The position numbers were made by a program, and so were the translations under genes. Of a DNA stretch of 64,000 nt, positions 28,601 to 39,800 are shown piece after piece. Origin of the DNA: Peromyscus leucopus (taxonomy: Eukaryota > Chordata > Mammalia > Rodentia > Cricetidae); assembly GCF_004664715.2 (NCBI RefSeq), contig NC_051070.1, positions 44,650,456-44,714,455 of the forward strand, given 5' to 3'. Positions within the stretch are counted from its first letter, which is position 1. Every line of letters begins with the position of its first letter. The notes beneath the pieces were generated by a model that was not told the origin of the DNA, searched no databases, and worked only from the letters and a program-made list of their open reading frames with translations.

Positions 28601-31600
28601 TCTTTATTACAACATACAGACAATTGAAAATATTGAAGCGCTTCACACTTCTAAGCATCATCCTTTGAGTTGGGGCTACTGAGTGGTCACAGGCTTTGGT
28701 AGCAAGATGTTTGGGACAAGGCCAGGCTCTGAGTGGCCCGGATTTGTCTCTCCTTTCTCTTAACGTGATCCTGATGTATTTCTGTCAGGTTTAAGAGCAG
28801 GACTTGCCGCCTCAATCGCCGGGAGTTCTATCATCAACAAAATGTTGCTGGCAAACATCGACCCTTTTGGTGCAACTCCGTTTATTGACCCAGATCCTGA
28901 TTCACTGTAAGAAACACTTGTGTACTTATTTTGCTTCAACCTTTTTTTTTTTTTTTTTTTTTTTTTTTGTCTGTTTGGTTCAAATCCTGCCGTTTTGCAT
29001 GTGTCCCAAAGTGTTGGGTTCCATCTGCAGAAAGGGCGGTGAGCATGCTCCGAAGTTGATAATGCCCAGCGCTGTGGTCCGTCCCTGAGACAGGTCCCTT
29101 TCTCACTGGCTGTTCAGCGGCCACTCTCTGGTGCGGTGCTGCTTGCCTCTCTCTCTCCCGGAAGGTCTACCTTAGTGCTGGTTTTCACCTGTATCTGCGT
29201 CTTCCCCTGCCGTCTTCTCGTCTCAGTCTGCTAATCCTGATCTTTCCACATCCCGCTGAACGGTTTCCTGGTTTCCAGCTTCTAACCCACATAGATCTCA
29301 TGTCTTTCTAGACTCCCTAAAAACACGTTTGGCAGCGTGAGATAGACTCACTCTTGTTCGCATTTTAAAATTTGCTTTGTGAATGCATGTGTATGTGTGT
29401 CCATCCACGTGTGTATGGGTGCCTTGCATGTACATGTGTGGAGCCAGAGTTGAAGTTGAGAGTCTTCCTCCCCCACTTTCCCTCTTGTATGTTGAGGCAG
29501 GGTCTCTCATGTGAACCCAGAGCTGGCCTGTCAGCTCGGCTAGTCTAGACTATGTAGGCAGCTTGCGGTGGCCCTGTCTCTTCCTCCTGTGTCCTAAGAT
29601 TGCAGGCTGGCTGCCCTGACCACTGGGCGTTTACCTGGGTGCTGGCAGTCTGAACTCTGTCTTCCTGCTCTTGCACCACACACGCTTTACCCATTGAGTT
29701 ATCTCCCTAGCTCAAAGATGCTTTTTCTTTTTAAATCTTATTTTTGTATTGGCATTTCTCAAGGGCAGCATTTATTATATTTTATTTTATTTTTGGAAAT
29801 ACTTTCCTTTTATTTTGTTTGTTTTGTTTTTGTTTTTGAGAGAGGGTTTTACTGTGTAGCCCTGGCTATCCTGGAGCTCACTCTATGGACCAGGCTGGCC
29901 TCAAACTCAGAGATCTGCCTGCCTCTGCCTCCAAGCTCTGGGATTAAAGGTGTGCGCCACCACCGCCAAGCTTTTTTTTTTTTTTTTTGATCTAGCCAAA
30001 TTTAAGAGAGTGTGTGTGTACTGACATGTACCTGGAGGTCAGAGGACAACTTGCAGACATCGTTTTCTTCCTTCTATCATGTGGATCCCACAGAATGAAC
30101 TCAGGTTGTCAAGTTCGGTGACAAGCACCTTTATCAGGGGTGGAAGGAGTGAACTGACTCCTGCGAATTGTCTTCCAGTCTCCATACATACACCATGGCG
30201 TGTGTGAAACACCCACCCACCCCATAAAAACGTAATTATAAAAATAAAATCAAGTATTCACAATATTTATAATAACGTATTGAAATCAGAAGTTTTCCCT
30301 TACTCTTTGTCCATTTTTAAGGGTTGAGTGGCAGAGACTTTCTCATGATTTAAGAAAGAGGACTATGGCACTTGACTTCGGAGGCCTCCCATAGAGGCCG
30401 GCATCAGTGGGCCTGTGTGGTCAGCGCCTTAGGTGGAGACAGAAGGCTTACGGCCGTCAGCTTAAATAGAAAACAAGACAGTAACTGTCTCCGTTTGCTT
30501 TGCCTCAGACCACAAATGATGCACGTGCCCTGTGACTCTGCAGACGGCATGTATGTGGGGAATGGCCTGTGCTTTCCAGTCCTCTAGAAAGAATGGGCGC
30601 TTGAGGGGTTTTAAGTGTGACTGTCAATAAACTGTACATGTTGTAATGAACCTGAAATTGACTTTTATGTACCTTCCCTTATTGTCCTAGAGATGGATAC
30701 TCAGAAAAATGTGTCATGAACAATTACTTTGGGATTGGATTAGATGCAAAAATTTCATTAGAATTTAATAATAAGAGAGAAGAACACCCTGAAAAATGCA
30801 GGTAATTTCAATAATGGGTCTAATGTTGTTACGTGGAGGTAATTTTACTTTAATTTCATTTATTGTCTCTCTTGCTTTAAGGAGTAAATAAATAACATTT
30901 CCTGAGATTGCACAACAATATTTGTTTTTTAGAAGCCGAACTAAAAACTTGATGTGGTATGGAGTCCTTGGGACCCGGGAGTTATTACAGAGATCATACA
31001 AGAATCTGGAACAAAGGGTTCAGCTTGAGGTGAGTTAATCTTGAAGCAAAGACAATTTAGTGTATCCTACGTAGATAATTTGTAGAGCTAAGTTAACGTG
31101 ATTTCTTCTTAGTGATTAAATGTTTTCTAAAGGTAGTGTCAACCCTGTGTATAAACAGTAGGCTTAACCTTAAATCACCCTATTCGTTCCTGAAGCTGGG
31201 GCTACCAACATGAAGCCTTGTAAGGACTTTTATAGGACAGTGTCTTTAATAGTGGACTTCTTCACTTAAGTGTTCCAATTCTACAATGCCCAAAGTTTTA
31301 TAAAGTCCTTGGAAGTAGTACTTGCAGTACATGCATTTTAATTTAAAATATAATTTATTTTGAGCCAATTATTTCTAACAAGTCAGTTAAAAATAGGATT
31401 TTGACAATCTTTTCTAGTTGAGGTAGAAACTTACAGACAATGAAAGTTATTTAATTTCTTGCAGCAGCAGGAAAAAGATGGTTGGGAATCCTTGGAGTCT
31501 ATCAGTTACTGTAAACTTGATTTCTTTTATCCTTGGTCCAAGGCATATATTTTCTACCTCATTTCATTTTGTGATCAGAGCATTTTCTATTTAAAATGCT

Positions 31601-33849
31601 AATACACTAATACAGAGAAATTTATAACTCTTAAGGTTTAAATACTTGAGTGAATAAACTAAGCTGAGTACTGTTTTCTTGGCCTTGTCTTAACACTGGG
31701 GCGTAAGCTAAACAGGTAAGTCAGTCACTACCAACTAAATGTCATAAAGATAAGCACATAGGTCCTTTTCACTCTAAAAATATTACTAGGTGATCAGCTG
31801 CTTTGATTCCTGGCTGCTTGTGAAATTACACTACACACTAAGTGAGTGGCTACAAAATCAGGAAGGTCTACCTTCCGCCAAGGCTCTCTTCTGCAGTCCC
31901 ACCCCAAGTCCATTTAGGTGCCCTTGTATGTACTGCATTGTATGTGTTCCTTCACTTTTGCTCCGTGTCCCCAGTTGGCCACACTCACTCAGAACAGGTT
32001 GAGAGCTATAGTCATTGTTGTTAACCTTAGTGTGTAACACAGTAGCTGACACAGTCTTGTTGCAGAAGTAGATAGTGAATTGATAAGTTAGTATGAAAGA
32101 TGCTCCTCAATTTATGATGAGTGACATTTCCAGCATGGCTCTAGGGACCGACTTGATTAGGGCATGAGGGAATGAAGAAATGAAGGACAGACACATGGAC
32201 AGAAAGCTGGAGTCAGGTGGTCTAGACTGTCAGCAGGAAAAATTCAGCACTCCAGGAGGTCAGCAGTATATAGAGTTGAACAGGGAGGCATGGTTATTAC
32301 ATGTTGATAAACAAGGAGGTGGGATTGATGGTAAACAGCTGGATCAAAGAGACAGGTTCAGCTAACCTTGGTCGGAGCATGCTCTGTAAGCATACAGTCT
32401 TCAGGCCGTAAACATCCAGGGGGCAGAAAGCTATGGTGGATATTTTCTGCACATACAGTCTATATTAGCACTTGGTCCCCTGAGGCGGGCCATGCCTTCT
32501 GAGCCTTTACCATGCCTCTGAGCCTGAGGCTGCTGGGTCCTTGACATGTCTGTACCTGTGTCAACAACATACGTTCCCTCTGTGTTTCACTCACCCAGGC
32601 TTCCTCTGCTTCCTACAGATGAGTCTGATCATACATTAGTGGGGGAAGGTGAGGCCTCAAGAATACATTTAGAGCCAGGCGTGGCGTCACATGCCTGTAA
32701 CCCCAGCTCTTCTGGTATGGAAACAGGGCATTTGCCCACATTCAGGTCTGGAGTTTCAAGCCAGCCATGGCTGCATAGAGTGACCCTTTCTTTAAAAGAC
32801 AAATAAAACAACTACAAAACCATTTGATTCAGCTAACCTTCTAAACAACTTCTCAAGGGCTTGCCAACCTCCCACATGCTCAGATGCTTCCTTGGCCCAT
32901 AGTTGATGTCCTGATCCAAAGCCTGCTTTGTAACGAAGTGTCGGCTGTCTCATGTAAGTTTATAGAGTGCTATACAAAAAATGAAAGACAGAATGGCTAC
33001 TTGTCAGCCTCGGTGGACGAATGGTCTTTGTCACTGAAAGTAGTCTTTGTTGCTGGCCCAAATTTTGAAGAAGACATCTTACCTAGAGCTTTTTCCTTTC
33101 CATTTTAAAAGGCACTGATGGTGTGGACCCTTTCTGTTGAAACTATGGATCACTTGTATGAAGTTTTTAATATATTAAATAAGATATATAGACATAACAG
33201 AAAGTCGTATGAAAATCAGTTAAATATTTTTGTTAAACTAATATATATATTTCATTATTACCAAATCGAAGAAGAATCTAATGGGGTGTCTAATAAATAT
33301 AATATTTCAAATGATAAACAAATGAGAGGCCTGTGAGGTGGCCCTGTGGGTAAAGGTACCTGATGCCAAACCTGATGACCAGAGTTCAGTCCCTGGGGCC
33401 CACATGATAGAAGGGGAGAACCGACTCCTTCCTGTAAGTCGCTTTCTGACCAACACACACGTGACGTGATGCAGACATGCTCCCCCCCACACTCAAACAA
33501 GTATAATACAAATGAAGACCAATGCTATCTAATCTCTACCTTGATATCAAAGTCTGAATGTCTGTTGATGCAGTCACAGGTCATATCCGGCTTCTTGCCT
33601 ACACTTGGCTAAGTCCATAGGTTAGTTGGTGGACATAAAAAGATGATTTTTTTTTTTTTAATGAACAGGTTTCCATTCCTTGAATCTATCCATAGACCCT
33701 GATTTTCAAGCCTCAAGTTAAGAACTTATATTTACAAGTATGTGTTAGGTCAGCCGGGTGACTCATACCTATAATCAAAACACTTGAAATGTGGAGGTAG
33801 GAAAATCATGAGCCTGGGTCAGCCTGGGCTACATATCCTTGTCTCAAAA

Positions 33850-33882
<33 letters not shown>

Positions 33883-36800
33883 TATATGTTAAATGATAGA
33901 AAGGAAAACTAAAATTAGTAAAATAGGATAAATGAAAACATGCTAATATATATTAAAAAAGTGAAATAGAAAGCCTCAGAATTCTTTGCCATTTTTTTAA
34001 AGTAAGGAAAAGTGAAACTTTCTAAGAGTGTGAGCGTGGAGGACCTGTTGGGTGGTTTTTCTCCTTGGTGATGGTGTGGGTGAGATAAAGGCAGGGCAGA
34101 GAGTCTCCCAGGAGACGCCTGCCTTGTGTGCTAGTCCTGTTGGTGTTCATCACTTCACACAGGTAAGTTTTCTTCTTTGGTAGGGAAGGAGATGGATTTC
34201 ATGTGTGGTGGTTGAGTCTGCGCCAGTGGAGACTTAGACGGTGGCATCTCTGTCTGCACATGGGTGGAAGGGTGCTTGGTGCAAATTCACTGAGTGAGAC
34301 TGAAGCCACGGTGCAAACTGAGAAGCAAGGTGCGTGTGGAAACACCCCATGCGTCATCCGGGTGCTCATCTAACCCCAACTTTCAGAGCGTCATGGGAGG
34401 TTTACGATCCTGTCCCAATGATGGGAACTCCGGGATAGGATCATACCGTGTTTGCCTCTTTACGATAGAAAAATGTTGGCAGTATAAATGAGAGATTTCA
34501 TTAACATTTAAATTCTATAATCAAGGGTGACTTGTCTATTGCATGTGAGAAGCAGCCTTGCTTTCTGACCGACATGACAATCATATACTGTTTTGTATAC
34601 TTTAAGTACAAAGAGAATGTAAACAAAAATAAGTGGAAAAATGCAATTCATCATGACATAGGCAATGAGAAACAAATATTTATGCCTGCTAACTTGTCTG
34701 AGTTCTGACTCAAATCTGTAACTTACCCCATCTCTGAATACCTACTAAATCCTAAGCAAGGTAATCCTTACCCTGACATGGGCTTCCCACTCTACAGAGA
34801 CTCTCCTACCCTCCTAGTTTTCACAGATTTCCTGAAGCTTTTCCAGAATATAAGACATTTTTCTGAATGTAGTCTTAATTTATCAAATCCGTACTGCCTA
34901 TGTTTTCTCATGAACTCTGTGGAATAGAGATGTGTGCACATAACTCTGGGGTTTATGTCCAATGCGCATATGTTATATTCAGCAGTGTGTGTGTGTGTGT
35001 GTGTGTGTAGATGTTCATCTTTGGTAGATGCAAATAAACTACATTCATTTGTAAAACCTATAAGTACATCTCCAGATTTTTAAAAACATTTTATGTGTGG
35101 GTGTTGTACCTGTGTGTGTATGTGTATGTGCACAACATGCATGCAGGGACTGTGGAGACCAGAAGAGGGTGTCGGATTCCCTGGAACTGGAGTTACAGAT
35201 GGCTGTTAGCTCCATGTGGGTGCTGTGAGTTTAATCTAAATTCTCTGGAAGCAGCCAGTGCTCTTAAAGACTGAGCTATCTCTTCAGCCCCAACCCTCTC
35301 CTAATTTAAAAAAAAAAAAGCAAAAAGCCCTTTTAAACTGCGTGTGGTGCACACACCTGTAATCCTGTACTTGTGGGCTGCTGAGCAGGAGGATTGCTGC
35401 AATTCCAGGTTAGTTTGGCTACAGAGGAGAGCTGTCTTAAAAATACAAAAAGGACAATAAGACTACTATTCTGTTTACAAAATTAGCATTTTAAAATATC
35501 TTAAGTTAGTCATGTGACTTTAAGTAGCACTTTCTCAAGTAAAGATAGCTGTTTTTTTTTTTTGTTTTTGTTTTTTTTCCTTTCCTTTTTTTTTTTTTTT
35601 TTTTCCGAGACAGGTTTCTCTTGGTAGCTTTGCGCTTTCCTGAACTCACTTGTAGCCAGCTGCCTCGAACTCACAGAGATCGCTGCTCTGCTCCGATGTT
35701 TTTTTTTTTTTTAAACATGTTGCTAAATGATTAATACAAATTTCCTTTCAAAGTATACATTGAGTACTAACCAAGTGCCAGGTGTGTTCCTGAGTGCTAG
35801 GAAGCAGCATAGATCTTTGAAGGAGAAATAAGCTCCCTGGTTAATGGTTAGCACTGTGGCCTCATGGTAAAGAAAATGATTGTAAGAAATACATGTGGCC
35901 CTGAATAGGCACATGGGTAAATATGAAATCTCAGTTGCTTACTTTGGAAAAACTGGTTCATGCTGAGTTTTCATTTGTTTTAAAGATTGACAATAATTCT
36001 GATTGGGCATTAAAATGTAGTTTTTGATGAGTATGTCTTAATGTAAGAATTATGAAATTTGGAGACACAGTATCTATTTTACATATGGCATCTATAAGCA
36101 CTTTTCTCTTGAAATGAAGGCTTAACCCCATCAAATATTCATGTAGAAAAACTCATATGGCTCTGTTTAAATACTTAGATATGATCATTATAAGGGGTGT
36201 TTTAAAATAATATGAAATACTCTTGACACATAAAATGTACAGATTTATGGGGCACCAGTGTTGTTTTGGTGCATTATATATAGTGTAGTGCTCAGACATA
36301 ATTGTTTCTTCAGACATGTCATTCCTTAACTGCTGTGTCCATCTCAGTATCTAACTAAGTTGTATTTAAGAATGAATAAATAGAATAAAACAAAAAGTCA
36401 AAATACATTTGAAGAGCACTATTTATGAAAATGCTAGTTTGCTTCTACTCAGTAATTACTATGTGTAATTACTGTAGCAGTCATAACCCCCATTTCCCAT
36501 CTAAGTGGTAATTTAATTTTCATTAAGTTGAATTAGAAGGTGGGAGTGTACAGTGTGATTCAATATGCATAGTTTTTCTTTGCCTTTGTATCTAGCTACA
36601 TAAAAATTGATTAAAATTTTTGAGAGTGTAGGTGTGTGCGTGCGCACGTGCATGCACATGTGTGTGTATGTACATACATGTGCAAGTGTACCAAGTGTAC
36701 ATGGGGAGGTCAGAGGACAACTTGAGGAAATTGTTCTTTTCGTGTACATGTGCGTTCCAACTATTGAACTCAGGTTGTCAGGGTTTATGGCAAGCGCCTT

Positions 36801-39800
36801 TACCCACCCAACCATCTCATCCGCCCCCACTCAGCTTTCAGTGTAGATGGTTGCTGGTTAGTTACCAACCCATGCGAGTGCCCAGTTGTGATGGATCGGA
36901 TCAGAGCCTGCCCTTACAGGGCCTGCGTTCAACAGGGTGCCCAAAACAAGCACAGAGAGGCCTCAGCCATACAGGCTAGAACAGCACTTCTCAACCTGCG
37001 GGTTGTGACTCTTTGGGGGCTGAACATCCATTTCACAGGGTCGCCTGAGACCATCGGAAAACACAGATATTTACATTACGATTCGTAACAGTAGCCAAAT
37101 CGCAGTTATGAAGTAGTAAGGAAATAATTGTGTGGTTAGGGAATCACCACACATGGAGAGCTAACTGTATTGAAGGGTCACAGCCTTAGGAAGGGTGAGA
37201 ACCACTGGGCTAGAATTTTATAAGTGATCTGAGGACACAGATCAGAAAAGTACTGCCTGATCTGGGAGGAACCACGAAGGAAAGCATATTTTTAATTCAA
37301 TTTTTATGAAAATTTCTTCTTTATATAGACTTTCTCCCCCCTTGGTTTGTTTGTTTTTTGTTTTTTTATTTTTTATTTTGACCCAGGGTCTCATTGTGTA
37401 ATTATCCTGGCTGTCCTGGATCTCTATAGACTAAGCTGGCCTTGAACTCACAGAGATCTGCCTGCCTCTGCCTCCCTCTTGTTGGGAATTAAAAGTGTGC
37501 ACCACTACTCCATAGCATTTTTTGAAGTTATTAATACTTTAAAAAGTTTAATTAAGAAAAAAGGAAGGTGAAGGCCTTTGTAACATTTGAGTCTGTCTGT
37601 GGAAAGGTGATACTGTGCACGCATTACAGTGTAGCTCGCCCTGTGGATTGTGGAAGAGTGTGCTTACATGAAAGCAAGCGCCGTGGACACATTCCTGTCC
37701 CAGTAACCCTGAAGGAACAGCTTGGCTCTTTTTCTCTGACCTCTAAGCTTTTTATTTTTGACATAGGGTCTCAGGTAGCCCAGGCTGCCCTTGAACGTGC
37801 TGTGTAGATGAGGATGTCCGAGAACCCCTCTGCTCTTCTTGTGTCCACTCCGAAGTGTTGGGATTATAGGCGTTCTAACCTCCCAGCTCTTTCTTTACCT
37901 TGCAGTGTGATGGGCAGTATATTCCTCTACCCAGTTTACAAGGCATAGCGGTATTGAATATCCCTAGCTACGCCGGAGGCACCAACTTCTGGGGCGGAAC
38001 CAAAGAGGATGATGTAAGTAGCACAGTGGGGTTACAGTTTGTTTCCCCGACGGTCATAAAATTACCAGTCTGTCTAACTTTCTAAATTTGTGCTTCATGA
38101 TATTAACTTCATGTCAGTATTTGCATGACAAATGTTTGGAGGGTGAGAGGTAGATTCGTAGCACCTTGTTTCAACGTTCTGTCTCATGGATATACTCTAA
38201 AGTTCCTTCAGAGTTCTGGTGTTCAAGTTATGCAACACCACACCTGACAAGGTTTGGAACTATTTCTGTTTTCTTCATATATTTCCTTGTATTATGAAAG
38301 AAAAAAGAAACACAGTCACATTTGTGTGGTGTTTGCAGTTGCTCTAAAAAGAATGGAAAAGAGAACAATTGTTGAGGTGGGCGTACCAGGGAGAGTGATG
38401 TATTGTCGTGATCCAGAAGAGTCTGACCCTGATTTCAGTTTGAGGCTTAAATGAACATACAAGGTATAACGTTCACGTTGTGGATAGACTCTGGCTCTTT
38501 GGAAGTGTAACGACAGAGTCACCCATTCTTTCTGCCAAATATTCTGAAGTGTGAAATCAGTGCGAGTAAGATCAGGTTGACACTCCTGAACACCCACCAG
38601 GCCCCCAGAAGAGCCGAGCCTTATGTTCATTATTTAACACCCACATGATTTCCCCCCCCCACCTCCCCGCTCCTGTGTGTGTCAGCAATCAGAAGTGAGG
38701 TCCCTGCCCATGCTAGTTGACCCCTGTAACACTGACCTACATCCTCAGTCCCAAACTGTAACTTCGTAATTTTAGCCTTGAAAAACTGGAGACAAAGTTT
38801 TCACAGTTGCTAACAGAGGAGCAACTTGACTCCAGGTGGTTTGATAACAAATTATCAGTGTCAGCAAGTGCGTGGGCTGGCATTTCCAATACAAGTGTTA
38901 ATTAGGATATTCTTTTAGGGTGAGTATTTTTCAGTCATAATTGTTTATGATATAGTAAGCGAGAAAGTAACAGGAACAGAGCAACATTGAACTTCAGTTC
39001 TGGGAATCAGTTTTGTGAACATCTGCATTTCACACAAAAGCAGAGTACTCCTGAGGAGTTTTTGTCCTGTTTCCCTGCTCACAAACGCCCTAAGAAGTTG
39101 TTATATTAAGACACCAGACACGGGGCTGGAGGGATGGCTCAGCAGTTAAGAGCACCGGCTGCTCCTGCAGAGGACCCAGGCTCAGTTGCCAGCACCCAGC
39201 ACTAGCGCACAATCACTTGAACTGCAGCTTCTGGGTACATGTCCTAGTTTGTTCTATTGCTGTGATAAACTGCATGACCAACAGCAGCTTGGGGAGGAGA
39301 GGGTTTGTTTGGCCCTCATGTCCTGGTCACAGTTGACCATGGAGGGAAATCAGGACAGGAGCTCGATGCAGGACCCGAAGCAGAAACTTCATAGAGTACG
39401 CTGCTAACTGACTTGTCTCCCCGTGGCTTGCTCAGCTTGCTTTCTTATACAAGGCAGAACTACCTGTTGGGGGTAGTCTGATGGAGGTGATTCTTCAATT
39501 GAGGTTCTCTCTTCCCAGGTGACCCTGCATCAAGTTGATAAAAACTAACTTTTTTGGTCTGCATTCACTTGTACATATTGGCATGCAGGTACACCCACGT
39601 GCATATAATTAAAAAATAAACGTAAATCTCCAAAAAACGATGACAGCACAAATGTATATTGCTTAGAACACTTGGAAAGAATGTCTTTAAAACATGCCAA
39701 GTGCACAAGATCATGGTTTGCATGTTTCTCAGCATCAACTTTTGGGCTCCTGTGGATTTTCAAAAATTATATGTCATCTTATCAAGATGTCTACAAATTA

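Larger units (their letters stand above)
26773..28788 (+). other. Intron L-M
   Basis: 26773-27290 unique; then a broken L1 interrupted by a B1 and a G-rich purine run (28178-28200); 28560-28788 unique. Confidence 0.7.
28907..30690 (+). other. Intron M-N
   Basis: Starts with a long T run (28941-28968), then B4-like, B1 and tRNA SINE copies. 30240-30690 unique. Confidence 0.7.
31030..37905 (+). other. Intron O-P
   Basis: The largest intron in the window, 6.9 kb. 31030-32670, 32815-33320, 33900-34980 and 35715-36600 show nothing recognisable except a short internal near-repeat around 32480-32530. The remainder is SINE copies and the hAT element. Confidence 0.7.
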
